The notes under the pieces: generated by a model
What the model was told of the DNA's origin: nothing
Database searches by the model: none
What the model saw: only the letters and a program-made list of their open reading frames with translations
Origin: Procambarus clarkii
Taxonomy: Eukaryota; Arthropoda; Malacostraca; Decapoda; Cambaridae
Assembly (NCBI RefSeq): GCF_040958095.1
Contig: NC_091194.1
Coordinates: forward strand, 1-64,000
Direction of reading: 5' to 3'
DNA length: 64,000 bases
Part shown: piece after piece, positions 53,270-64,000 of the stretch
Layout: every line of letters starts with the position of its first letter
Position numbering within the stretch: the first letter of the stretch is position 1
Program-made: the position numbers and the translations under genes

Positions 53270-54130
53270 ACCTATAGCATACCTGGAGAGGGTTTCAGGA
53301 GTTGTACTCCACGAGCCTGGCCTATGGCCAGGCTTAACTTGGGATAACTTGGTCCAACAGGTAGTTGTTTGGAGCAGCCCACAGGTCCACACATCCACTA
53401 CAACCGAGTTGTCCGACACTTCCTGCAAGAATTTATGTAATTGCTTCATGAAGACTTCCACCTTTGTTCTAACAATATTTCTAATGCTTGCCGGGAAAGT
53501 ATTGAACAGCCATGAACCTCTGATGTTCAGTGTTCTCTAATTGTGCCTACGGCACCTCTTCTCATTGCTTCTATTCTGCATTTCCTTCCATACATTTCAC
53601 TCTAGTTTGTTGTTATTCTACCGTGCAAATTTGGGACCTGGCCTTCCAGTATCTTCCATGTATATATTATTTTATACCTCTCTTGTCTACTTTCCAGAGA
53701 GTACATTTTGAGAGCTTTGAGACGGTTTCAATAAGTTAGGCGTTTTATCTTGTCCATGTGTGCTATACAGGTTCTCTGTATTCCCTCTATTTAAAAAATC
53801 TCTCCCGCTCTGAAAAGGAAAGTCGGTACCGAGCAGTACTCAAGACAGGGACAGCACCAGTGATTTAGATAGTATTAGCACTGCTGTCTCTGAATTTGAA
53901 TATTCTCATAATCCATCGTCTCATTTTCCTGACCACCACTATATTTGCTTGGTTATGTTCACTAAATATCAGATTGTCAGACATAATAATTCCCAGATCC
54001 TTTACATGTTGCTTTTCTTCTATGCATTAGTCTGTGTCCTGTACTCTGTGTTTCATTTAAGTTCCTCGTTTCCTCCAGCTGTGGTTCCTTCTACGATTTT
54101 TCTTCCCTGCAGCTGCTCTTAACATCACCT
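53270..54130 (-). mobile_element. LINE reverse-transcriptase C-terminal remnant
   Basis: Minus strand reads IEGIQRTCIAHMDKIKRL, NRLKALKMYSLES and RYKIIYTWKILEGQVPNL, then a cysteine-poor tail toward 53270. This is the thumb/C-terminal part of a non-LTR reverse transcriptase; frames are broken in several places. Different family from the 22-kb LINE. Confidence 0.8.
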
Positions 54131-55960
54131 GTCCTTGATATATGAATGGATTACACTAGTCTTTGCTTTAGGAAGCAACTAAGTATAGTACCTCAGAAAT
54201 ATAGCTTAGAACTTACCAAAAACGTTTTCGGAGCCGTTAACTCGGTAACTCCCACCGTTCTTATTTGGCTCCCCTGTGATGGGTATGGGTTTTCTTCTCT
54301 TTGCCTAAGATACTGGAAATGCGAGACAGTGGGGTTAGTGAGCACTGTTGTAGTGAAGCAATGCCATATGGTGGGAGTCGGTGGTAGTAACTTACTGGTA
54401 GTTTGCCAGGTCACAGCTTCATGGTCTGTGTTACCCAATTCTGCTTTGGATGGGGATTTGAGTTTTAAGGTAACAATTATTATGTCTACACTCTAGGATG
54501 GATTGAGTATTCTCCTGTGATTCCCCTAGAATAAATATGACCCACCACAGTGAGGCTTTCTCGGTGCCAAATGTTGACCTGCTCTGTCGCTCAAAAAAAC
54601 AAAAAAAATTTAATATTGAACTTTCACTTTGTGACAGTGCAACTGTAAGAAAATTAAATATTGACTTTAGATGTATGACAAAATGATGCACCACCAATAG
54701 TAAGCCAGATACACATTAAGTTTATATCTTGTGATTTCGTTATGCATCATGTCAAACGTAAACACAATATAAAAAACAACTTAAAAATTTAAACGAAACA
54801 AACATTAAACAGTAGTCGAGTCTTAACAATATCTAGCCTAAGAATAAAGCATCATTGGTTTCTTAAGATACCTTTGGCAAGTCTTACAACCTAACTTCTG
54901 GAAATGTAAACTTGTATATAATTCTAAACCTATAAGAAGTGACTACTGTCATCCCTTTCTTTATATATCATAAATATATCTACTTAACATTAAGACATGC
55001 CGGTTTAAGATGGGGTTTTGACCACCTAAGAGAAATAAATCTATACCTCCACTAATTACTGGTTATTATCGATACATCTAAAGATATGCACATTATCCGA
55101 TCCAGTGCCATATCAGATCCTTTAAATAAAAGTGGAATACTGTATAAGTATACAGTACGTACATGCATTTATATATTACTTATTTTCTAATTTCTATACA
55201 ATGTATGTTATGCAGGAAATTAACACACTTGTATGCTTACGCTGTAGTGTTACGGTGATCATCTCATTTACTCACTCAGTACTAAACACACTGCATATTG
55301 TATGTCACATCAAGAATACTCCAGCTGGTGATGACTATGCAGCTTGGTTCTTCACACCACCACTTGGGGTGTCTGCTCCCACAACACGCAACACAATTTA
55401 AAACTACATTAGAATACAACAAAAACAGTTCCATGCAAATCTCTACTGATCAGCTAAAATACATTTGAACATAAAATATTCTTTTGCACATGATTTGTCA
55501 TAATGGCAACTTAAATAGTATATATACACAATGTATCAATTATAGATAATACATGTCTACTTGCATGAATGTGTATAAAAGATAGTGCATGCAAGCAGTT
55601 CCATATGTACAACAGGATGTATAGTTTATTTTGCCTTCCTGATTGCCAAATTGTAAGTGTCATCAGGAAAGAGGCACACAGAATTTTTAAATGTTGTGTT
55701 TACATGTCTAATAACCTAACTTCTTCCATGACCCCCCTCCCCCCCAAGAACAAAGTTACAATGGACAAATCTCAAGACAACCCCCATCTAAATCTACTAT
55801 ACCTCTTCTATTACTATACAAGACCTATCTCCATTTGAACACCTACACATTCCAAGTTTGTTATTTGCCATTAGTTCCAACACTGAGATTCTGTATATTT
55901 TCCTTACTGCCATAACATTCTTATCTATTTCCATATAGTTAATGAGCCAGCTCTCCTAGT
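54131..55960. other. Intergenic, nothing recognised
   Basis: AT-rich sequence with small frames lacking family resemblance. No element ends seen. Confidence 0.4.
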
Positions 55961-55994
55961 ATTGCTTTCTCCTGACACTGAACACGTTACTGAG

Positions 55995-56460
55995 CATTCC
56001 TGCCCATTCCATCTCTGCTGTCCCGCATGTTACTGTCCATTTCTGGCCATTCATCTCTGCTGTTCTGCATGTTACTGTCCACTCATGCCCATTCCATCTC
56101 TGCTGTCCCGCATGTTACTATCCACTCATGCCCATTCCATCTCTGCAGTCCCGCATGTTACTATCCACTCATGCCCATTCCATCTCTGCTGTCCCGCATG
56201 TTACTGTCCATTTCTGGCCCATTCCATCTCTGCTGTCCCGCATGTTACTGTCCATTTCTGGCCCATTCCATCTCTGCTGTCCCGCATGTTACTATCCACT
56301 CATGCCCATTCCACCTCTGCAGTCCCGCATGTTACTATCCACTTATGCCCATTCCATCTCTGCAGTCCCGCATGTTACTGTCCACTTCTGGCCATTCTAC
56401 ATCTACTGTCCCGCATGTTGCTGTCCAATCCTGCCCATTTCATATCTGCTACCTCACATT
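55995..56460. repeat. 43-bp minisatellite, about 10 copies
   Basis: Unit cccattccatctctgctgtc + ccgcatgttactgtccacttctgg (43 bp, with a recurrent 1-bp length change and T/A variants). Since 43 is not a multiple of three, each frame cycles through all three registers, so all three plus-strand frames remain open (192, 147 and 130 residues) with a 43-residue period. Not a gene by any other sign. Confidence 0.92.
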
Positions 56461-56479
56461 CCATCTCTAATACCTACAC

Positions 56480-57640
56480 GTTGCTGCTCTTTAAATACTG
56501 TACCAACGAATCACATGTAAATGGGAAAAAAAAGTTCTAATAATTATGTGACTACAGTACTAATATGTAACACCTGGTTACATATTACAGTATCTTCCCA
56601 GTGTTTATGCTCCGTGACAAACCTAGTGACATATGACAGTAACTTGAATAGTATCCATACTCTCTGACAAGCTTAATGACATACTGTAGTAATTTCAGTG
56701 TTTATGCTATCAGACAAAAACTTTGTGTAAATTCTTGTCAGTCTCGCAGCTCATCACTACAGTTTCTTCCCTATTAACCACATCTCTTCTGCCTCACCAC
56801 ATTATATTTTTACACCCACTTTGTTGTCCGAGTTCATGATGGGCAACATATTGCAAAATATAATGTGATATACAGTACAACATTACTTGACAGCACACTC
56901 CTCACTAACTCTGCATTAACTATGTCCTTTATTATTCCCTATTATTCCTTTCCATGTAGAGAATAGATTGATTTGTATTTAGAGTAGGTGATTGCCAAAA
57001 AAAAAAACTTAGCACAAAATTTAAATAAGGAAATCTCCATTTAAAATTTATATATTCCTTATCCTTTGCCTGAAACATAGGCCGTGATTACTGGCATTAT
57101 AAAAAGTATAATAAGTACTACTACTATATAAGTGTAATCGGACCATACATAATATTTGCTAGTAGTAGTATATTATTATCTAGTTCCAACCGTCAGTGTA
57201 TTAAATATTCATTTACTGTCATTCTGTATCCCACTTGAAGCAAGAGCACGTATTCTCAACAGGGTTAAAACAATTTCACAATTTTTATACAAGCAATGAA
57301 CCCTGGTTACCAACTCAACAGTGGAGCTCAATAGCTTACAATCTAAACTTGAAGAAAATGAGTGAAAATGTAACACAATGCAGAGACTTGCATCATCCTA
57401 TACAAATGAGAGACGGCTGTTTGTAGAATGACATACATGCAATGCTTGCTAAATGCTTGAATAATTATTTAGGTCCTCCCCCCCCCTTCCTACCTAAAAA
57501 TGCAAGTCTAATTTAGACTGTTGTACACCTGTTTAGTTCAGCCATTATTGTAATGACTTGTATATATTGTTACAAGTTTCTAATTCTAAAATAATTTTAA
57601 TCTGAATGAGAAATAAAAGAGGATTCACATAAAGAGTATA
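56480..57640. other. Intergenic, nothing recognised
   Basis: AT-rich; probably includes part of the AKAP10 3' flank. No repeat family or coding signal assigned. Confidence 0.4.
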
Positions 57641-57649
57641 ATGTAATAT

Positions 57650-57955
57650 ACATACATACACACACACATACATACATACATACACACACACATAGTAGGC
57701 ATCCATCAGTCTCAGGAGACTATGGAGTTGGGCTCTGGTTCCCGGTCTGGAGTGGCCTCTCCAGGGCGCAAAGCCAGGGTAGATTAATTAATAATTAATA
57801 CATACAGTACATACATACTGTACATACACAGTTTCAAATGTAGATATGATAAGAGTCCAGTAGGCTTAGGAATATGTACACCAGTTGATTGACAGCAGAG
57901 GCGGGACCAAAGAGCCAGAGCTCAACCCCCGCAAGCACAACTAGGTGAGTACAAG
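57650..57955 (+). mobile_element. (CATA)n, unclassified repeat and CR1-like LINE 3' end
   Basis: (CATA)n/(CACA)n at 57650-57692; then taggcatccatcagtctcag ... gagtggcctctccagggcgc (57692-57776), which looks like a dispersed repeat but is not otherwise present here; then the LINE 3' end cagtttcaaatgtagatatg ... cccgcaagcacaactaggtg at 57825-57955. Confidence 0.6.
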
Positions 57956-58171
57956 TATTTTAGCTATAAATTTTAACAAAATTCATCATTTTAAATATAT
58001 CACATCATTCGACAACCCAATCACACTAACCAGTCTAATTAAACAATCCAGCTAATGCCAAGTCAAACCCACTGTTGTATGTTAATGTAGCTAATTAAAA
58101 TAGTAAGATATATTGTATTGGTAATTGTTAAGAAATAATAGAGTATATATAACAATGAATAATTTCTCCAA

Positions 58172-58469
58172 TCACGACGAGAAGACATCACTGAGATTAT
58201 CTTGGGAGACCGAGGATGGAGAGAGGGGTGGTGCCGACGACTCCACACTTGACCTACCACTGTGCTGCGAGCTAAGAGTCACACTCGTCACATCCTTAAT
58301 GATCATCTCGGCCACTTTGTATGCCATGTCTTCTTTGACTTTGTCCTCGTCCATATTAACAAATTTCTTCAGTGTTTTTGAGATTTTGGATTCCGTTTTG
58401 CGGTCTGGCTCGGGCTGGAGATCAGACTCAAATCTTCCAAGCTCGTTGATATAGCCACAACTCATTTTG
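58172..58469 (-). CDS. AKAP10: AKAP10 last exon: PKA-binding helix and extended tail
   Basis: SKMSCGYINELGRFESDL ... KISKTLKKFVNMDEDKV, then the amphipathic EDMAYKVAEMIIKDV helix, then a Ser-rich tail of about 37 residues ending SDVFSS. Human AKAP10 ends soon after the helix with a TKL PDZ ligand; here the tail is longer and does not end in a class-I PDZ motif. Acceptor tcctttacag. Confidence 0.92.
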
Positions 58470-61400
58470 CTGTAAAGGAAAGTACGTTTAAATGCCAATA
58501 AGCAAATGCACGAGCAAAACAGTTTAATACGAATTTGATCACACTGTTAGTGGACTGCATGTTTTCTTTGCTTAAGAATTGAACGTAAGAAAAATTCATG
58601 TAGTGGCTGGAGCTGCATGTACACATATTTTTCTCCATTTACCTGTACTGGTAGCAGGTACACACACTACCAGTGAAGGAACACAGAAAATGACAATCAA
58701 TGTGAATAAATGTCATAATTCAAATTTCCATTGTTGTGATAAAAAGCCTATACTTAAAATTTGGGTTGTTTAATTGTGAATCAAAAACACAGACCACTGT
58801 ACTACACACCTGTCGATGATTCCAAGGATCAACGTCCCCACAGTTTTGGAACTGTGAAAAAAGTTTTGGAACCACTGCACTAGGTACTTAAATTCCAGCA
58901 AATGAACAGTCTTCAGTAAACATACTGCATAATTAAGTTTTCATTATATTTTTATTAACAATTAATGTTTATATAGTGTGTGTCTAAAGAGAAATAAAGA
59001 TGCATTGTATAATTTGCTACAAGAAAACTTAAAAACATTTTATGATAAGTAGCCAAAATAAACAAAATACTGTAATCAAAAATTAAGAAATTACATGAAG
59101 CCAGAGCAAGTCCAGTACAATAGTGCCTAAATTTAGGAAATGGCATTGCACAAAGGAAATACCTAAAATTTTTCCTACGCCACAGTGAGTCAGGATCTGT
59201 TATCTGAGCTTCATCTATCCTCATGGCAAGCGTGGGATCATCCAAGTTGCGGAAGCGATGGGGTGCAGATGTATCCATGGCCAGCAATGTGTTGTGAGTG
59301 CTGATCCCTGCACCGCCACAACTGCTGCTCTGCTCGCTGCTGCAAGTACTCTCAGAACCTTCAGAGATAGAAGAACCATTAATTAGTTCATGTCATTTGA
59401 CGAAAATCTCCCTACTACAACAGCCTCCAGCAATTCACCATATATATATATACGCAGTAGCCAAACTGGAACCAAATGCCAAAAACTATAAACATCCTGT
59501 AATTTATCACATTATAAAGAGGTTGTTGACCAAACCACACACTAGAAATTGAAGGGATGACGACGTTTTGGTCTGTCCTGGACCATTCTCAAGTCGATTG
59601 TGTCAAGAATGGTCCAGGACGGATTGAAACATCGTCGTCCCTTCACTTTCTAGTGTATGGTTTGGTCAACATATTTCAGCCACGTTATTGTGACTCCTCG
59701 TCTGTAGAAAGAGGTTGTCACTTTGGAGAAATTTAAGGAAAGTTTTCATACTGTATATGACAAATCACAGCACAGGTTCGTTTCCAGAAATTTTCAGAAA
59801 GATTTTTATAACCTTGGGGAATGTCTCAGGCTTTTATTGCATGGGCTGTCTTACTGGATGAAAGGACTATAAATTATTATATATATTATGTATATATAGA
59901 TATACCAACACAGAAATGATAAATTGATGATCAAAGCTTAAATGGCTCCACTAATTAAGTCCTACATTGTGCACGTATGATAAAATGTTCACAAAAGTAA
60001 TGTAAGAAAAAATCCCATTTGATGACGAGCACAAAGGTAATCATAGTGACTGGAACCATTTAAGGGTTAAGCATTCAAATTAGCACTAGTACAACACCAT
60101 ACTTACCGGAACGTTTCTTGCGACCAAGCAGTTCCACACTTGTTTTGACTGTGTTGATTAGTTCACTCAGGTACTTAATGTGTAGGTTGGAAGATAAATA
60201 ACCCGGCAAGAAATCCTGAAATAACATCTAGCTGTACAAGTTGTTTTGTAGTCATTCCTTGCGTAAAAATTTACCAAATCCACAGCTAAGGTTAATGAAA
60301 ATTGCAAAAAACCGAGCAAATGAGGCAGCCTGTGATATATCCAGATTATGAGAATGGGAAGTTGGGTATTGACATTGGTGTCTGGCTATGAGTCATGTGT
60401 CTCAGGTTTTCTTGAAAAAACAGAAATATGAACTAAAGAATTCTGCTCCTTATAATGTATCTCAATGAGCATCAGACTATGGCTTGGTGAGTTATAAGTT
60501 ACCATTTTCTTACCATGGCTTGGTTACCATTTGTTTATATATACAAAACTGACAAAAAGAGAAATTCTTGAGACTGCAAGCTTCAAGAGCAAGAGGTCAC
60601 AGATTCAAACTCAGGAAGCAAAGATGTCAAAACAATATTAGAAAGTTCTATTTTGCAGGGTGGTAGAAAGTTGGGACAAGTTAAGTGAGAAGGTGGTGCT
60701 GGAGGCCAAAACTGTTAGTAGTTTTAAAGCATCATATGACAAAGAATACTGGGAAAACAGGACACCACAAGCATGGCTTTCATCCTGTAATTAGTAACAA
60801 GACACCTGGTGTTCTTCAGCTGTATCGTGCTCTGGTTAGGCCCCATTTAGATTATGCAGTTTAGTTTTGGTCGCCGTACTATAGAATGGATATAAATTCA
60901 TTAGAACATGTCCAGCGAAAGATGACAAAGTTAATTCCCCAAATTAGAAACCTGACATATGAAGAAAGATTAACAAAACTTAAATTGCATTTACTGGAAA
61001 GGCGAAGAGTTAGGGGTGACATAATAGAGGTTGACAAGTGGATGAATGGACATAACAAAGGGGATATTAATAGGGTATTAAAAGTATCAACACAGGAAAG
61101 AAAACGAAACAATGGGTATAAACTGGACAAGTTTAGATTTTGGAAAGAACTGGGTAAATACTGGTTAAAAAACAAGGTTATTGTTATGTGGAACCAGTTG
61201 CTACATGGCATGAGGTGGGGTCCCTTGATTGTGTCAAGCATGGGTTGGACATGTATATGAGTGGGATTAGGGAGTTATAAATAGGAGCTGCCTCCTATTA
61301 TGCGAGGCAGCTTATGTAACTACACTTAGGTAATTACAACTTGATAATTACCCTTCCTTGACCTAGAGTTCTATACCAGGACTTTCATCTGACCCAGTTT

Positions 61401-63537
61401 AGTGATAACTTTATAATTTGGGTAGATTATCATTTAAAATGTAGTGATGCCTATTTTCATGTGAAAGTGGTAGCATTCTTTATAGAAACTGAAGAAAAGA
61501 TGTTCAAAAATTCATAATGTGGTCGTGTACTTACTCTCTCCAGTATATGCAGTACCACTCTAAGTGGTAAATCAAAACAAGAGGGCAGAGGTCCTTTCTC
61601 ACGACAAATGTTTCCCTCTACAATGAACCTGACACTATCACTGAAGCCAAGTGGACACATTGCTTGCAAAGAGAAATACCTGCAACAAAAAGTATATATA
61701 TTTAGCAAAGCAGCGTGACAAAAAATGTATTTTGCTGCTCCCATCCTATTCTCCCAAACAATAATAATGCCTGTATATACATTTAGTCATTATTCTTACA
61801 TACACTTAGTATTGTGTAAGACAATTTACTAAATGGATTTTCAAGTAACTTTATTAATTATGTGTACTACTGACATGTTTAGATATAGATAATTATCTAT
61901 AACCTTTATTAGATTTTGTGATAAGAACATCATGTGGTTAGTTTGGACTCACTTGTCATACAGAATCATGGCATCAGCTTGTGCCTGCTTTGAATCATAC
62001 AGGTCGGCTTGTTCCATCAGCTGCTGCCGAAAATTTGATACTGCCACCCACAACTGCAGCATATTCCGCCCACCCTCTTGCTCCACGTACTGCAAGAATG
62101 CAAGCCAAAATAATGATGAGACATTCAGGTGGGTGGTATGTCCTCCACCTGTACAAGGGACAATTAGCCCTAAATGCTGTGAAAGTTAGTAGCTTTACAA
62201 TCTTTACAATGTTACTTTAGCTGGTCACCATCTAATCTCCCAAAATACTATGCATGTTAGTAACTTTGCAATCATGTACTATTTAATAACAAAAGTCTGC
62301 ATACTTTCACAACCCATGGTACCTACTTGTGTGTGTACACATATATTAAATAATGAATAAAATAAATATGTAATAAATTAATGTGAAGACAGGTTAATGG
62401 TAAACTTTTGATAGTCAAAAGATAACACTACATAACAAATTAAACTTTTGTTTGACCCTGGGTAGTAAGCGTTATTTTCTGATTACTTATACCTCCAAAG
62501 TACAGAAAATGGCTATTATTCCCCTTAAACTTTTGCTTTGACTTTTACCCATGACAGTTCAGGGAAGACATCTTGAAGGTACTGAAGGCTGCTGACTCCT
62601 TATCTTGAGCTGTGACACAACTCTAGGTAAGAAGTCAGTCAGCACCCATCAAGTACTGTACCATCAAAACATCTTTCTATGTTATGTAAGGTAAAAGTCA
62701 AACCAAAGTTTGAGGGGAACAATAGCCATTATCTATACTTTGGAGGCATAAGTAATCAGAAAAAAGCCCTTCCAATGAACAACATTTTTGCTTCAGTAGA
62801 TATATTAATGCTGATTAATGTTATTGTTTTAATGTTGGGCAATGCAAGGAAAAGGAATAAATTAAATCAGTAAAAGTTGAGAATATATAACAAATGTTTA
62901 TCCTGCAATTTCCACAAGTTGAAATACTAGCTGTGTTGTTTTGGTACAAATGTGCATGGGTGAGGTAGTGGGAATTTGAAAAGAATTTGAAAAAGTTCTT
63001 GCCCGAAATGCTTATTAGTGCGTATTAGTGGTTTCAGGCATTGTATGTACTAACTCTATCTATTAATGCCACATTATGTTTGTAACTCATTTTTAATATA
63101 TGTACCTTTACCTGAATAAATATATTATTTTGTTAAATTATAAACAGTCCAAGTTAAACAAAAGTACAACACAGGAGTAAATATAAACTTTTAATTTTTT
63201 CTGAAAATGTGTAGAGTGCATAAAACTTTTTTGAATAGAGAAAACTTGGCACTATGAAATTAAAATAAGGACATTTTTCAGTCACAGCCAATCATAGTTC
63301 TTTATGCCATTTGTTACTTCTATAGCACAGGATGTGCAAACAAAAATAAAAAATTATGGGGAATATATACTTCTCAATACCAGAATTGTTAACCAGATAA
63401 GGCAAATACAAACCTCCATAAAATAGGGAAATGCAGAGTCACTGTAGAGTATATCTGCCAACCGAACTGAGCCACTGGTGAGGACATCGATCTGATGTTT
63501 GAGGTAGTAGTCACTAGCCAGAAACTTGGGCAAAAAC
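58172..63537 (-). CDS. AKAP10: A-kinase anchor protein 10 (D-AKAP2), 3' part, 6 exons
   Basis: Dual-specificity PKA-anchoring protein with RGS domains; acts at mitochondria/endosomes in vertebrates. Exons in transcript order: 63537-63414, 62089-61953, 61679-61535, 60215-60107, 59358-59163, 58469-58172; GT-AG introns, phases consistent, 335 residues in the window, TGA at 58174-58172. Matches to human: VLTSGSVRLADILYSDSA (human VLTSGTVYLADILFCESA), QADAMILYDK, CREKGPLPSCFDLPLR (human CREGGPLPNCFTTPLR), FLPGYLSSNLHIKYLSEL, and the C-terminal EDMAYKVAEMIIKDV RII-binding helix (human EELAWKIAKMIVSDI). The first RGS domain and N-terminus must lie right of the window. Confidence 0.95.
59163..60215 (-). 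CDS. AKAP10: AKAP10 exons 60107-60215 and 59163-59358
   Basis: DFLPGYLSSNLHIKYLSE ... LLGRKKRS ends the RGS fold; the next exon gives a Ser/Cys-rich linker (GSESTCSSEQSSSCGG), then LDDPTLAMRIDEAQITDP and SLWRRKNF. The junction to the last exon produces LWRRKNFSKMSCGYINEL, aligning gap-free with human LYQRTYAGKMTFGRVSDL, which fixes the donor at gtattt (59162) and rules out the longer open frame beyond it. Confidence 0.9.
59527..59707 (-). mobile_element. Hairpin element copy 2, 11-bp target duplication
   Basis: AAAGAGGTTGT at 59516-59526 and 59708-59718 brackets a 181-bp insert with the hairpin arms (accaaaccacacactagaaa ... ctcaagtcgattg and its reverse complement) and the unpaired flank catatttcagccacgttatt then gtgactcctcgtctgtag at the right end. 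Opposite orientation to copy 1, in an AKAP10 intron. Confidence 0.92.
60560..61335 (+). mobile_element. CR1-like LINE remnants (two pieces)
   Basis: 60560-60790 is a 3' piece (ttgagactgcaagcttcaag ... agaatactgggaaaacagga). 60790-61335 is a longer C-terminal piece: RPHLDYA-like start, then MDINSLEHVQRKMTK, IPQIRNLTYEERLTK, RRVRGDIIEVDKWMNG and NNGYKLDKFRFWKELG, open for 124 codons (60886-61260), ending at aactacacttaggtaattac. Antisense to AKAP10, in its intron. Confidence 0.88.
61535..63537 (-). CDS. AKAP10: AKAP10 RGS domain exons (63414-63537, 61953-62089, 61535-61679)
   Basis: Together with the start of exon 60107-60215 these three form the C-terminal RGS domain: FLPKFLASDYYLKHQIDV ... 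FPYFMEYVEQEGGRNMLQ, LWVAVSNFRQQLMEQ, KYFSLQAMCPLGFSDSVR. The characteristic RGS helix pattern (LWVAVSNF for the usual FWLxxEDF) is retained. Split codons rejoin as AAG. Donors gtttgt, gtgagt and gtaagt on the minus strand. Confidence 0.92.
62090..62985. other. AKAP10 intron, one inverted repeat
   Basis: A widely spaced inverted repeat: 62440-62560 (gtttgaccctgggtagtaag, cttatacctccaaagtacag, aatggctattattccccttaaac) is mirrored by 62690-62765 (gtcaaaccaaagtttgaggg, gaacaatagccattatctat, tttggaggcataagtaatca). Otherwise nothing recognised. Confidence 0.6.
62990..63130 (+). mobile_element. LINE 3' tail (solo)
   Basis: cttgcccgaaatgcttatta, gtggtttcaggcattgtatg, actctatctattaatgccac and gtacctttacctgaataaat: plus-oriented tail of the LINE family at 21718-23600. 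Confidence 0.8.
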
Positions 63538-63799
63538 CTTTGAGAAAATTAAGAAAACAAACAAGTCAATTACCAAGGGTTCAACATATCATAGCTGAAG
63601 CTTCCACAAGTTTAACAAATACATTTTGTACCTGACCCATGCATGTCAAATCCATACAATGATAGATTATTCAAACAAAATTCCCACTTATATCTTATTG
63701 ATAGTACTGAGTCATCAGTACTGCAACAAGTAATGACTGCTTTAATTCTTAAAATAATGGTTTAAATAGAAAACAAGAAGAATAGGGGAGGGAAGGAAG

Positions 63800-64000
63800 G
63801 GATGGAAGGGGGAGTGAAAGAAAGGATGAGAGGGGGGGAGTGAAGGAAACTATCAGGAGAAAGTGCCAAGCCATTATGCCTATACTGTATAGCACATGGA
63901 AGGGATCAGAATAAGGATTTGGGATGGGACGTGCGGAAAGAATAGCCAAACACTTGGACGGTTGAGGATTGATTGGCAACCTGCATGCCTTCTCACCCAC
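63800..64000 (-). mobile_element. SINE family C (runs to the window edge)
   Basis: aaactatcaggagaaagtgc, caagccattatgcctatact, aggatttgggatgggacgtg, aacacttggacggttgagga and ttggcaacctgcatgcc, matching 52755-52955 with some divergence. Confidence 0.75.

Noticed and set aside
55962-56540. 192-residue plus-strand frame with internal repeats
   Set aside because: Explained by the 43-bp minisatellite, which is open in all three frames; no start context, domain or splice evidence.
58470-58498. Start MAFKRTFLYSK for the AKAP10 tail
   Set aside because: These codons are intron; the acceptor tcctttacag places the exon start at 58469 and the junction matches human AKAP10.

Overview
The window is nuclear DNA of an arthropod, most likely a malacostracan (decapod-type) crustacean. 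The evidence is an insect/crustacean-style circadian Timeless protein, TTAGG-type pentamer runs, small exons separated by long AT-rich introns, and heavy loading with tRNA-derived SINEs, LINE remnants, hairpin elements and microsatellites of a kind I associate with decapod genomes. The organism call is inference; the gene calls rest on exon-by-exon translation with consistent splice phases.

Three conserved protein-coding genes are present. (1) timeless (tim), + strand, 791-20606: 20 exons, about 1386 residues, complete at the C-terminus; its N-terminal exons lie left of the window. (2) focadhesin (FOCAD), + strand, 26102-45274: 12 coding exons, 1217 residues, apparently complete, ending in an uninterrupted 1.96-kb exon. 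(3) AKAP10 (D-AKAP2), - strand, 63537 down to 58172: six exons covering the second RGS domain and the PKA-anchoring tail; its 5' part lies right of the window. tim and FOCAD are head-to-tail and separated by about 5.4 kb; FOCAD and AKAP10 converge across about 12.9 kb of repeat-rich intergenic DNA.

Region by region: 1-790 holds an inverted-repeat element with a telomere-like core inside a (TA)n tract. 791-20606 is tim, with SINEs, LINE pieces, hairpin elements and a Tigger-like MITE in its introns. 20.7-26.0 kb is intergenic and contains an internally deleted LINE split by a GC-rich insertion with an 11-bp target duplication. 26.1-45.3 kb is FOCAD with SINE/LINE/minisatellite introns. 45.3-58.1 kb is intergenic, with a ~2.4-kb long-inverted-repeat element, LINE remnants and a 43-bp minisatellite. 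58.2-63.5 kb is AKAP10, with another hairpin element and a CR1-like LINE piece in introns.

The genes are functionally unrelated: circadian transcriptional feedback (tim), SKI-complex/mRNA-surveillance-linked scaffold (FOCAD), and PKA anchoring (AKAP10). The most notable observations are a hairpin element family of which three copies have 10-11 bp target duplications, a FOCAD that lacks a central block of roughly 500 residues present in the human protein, and a homopolymer frameshift in one tim exon.
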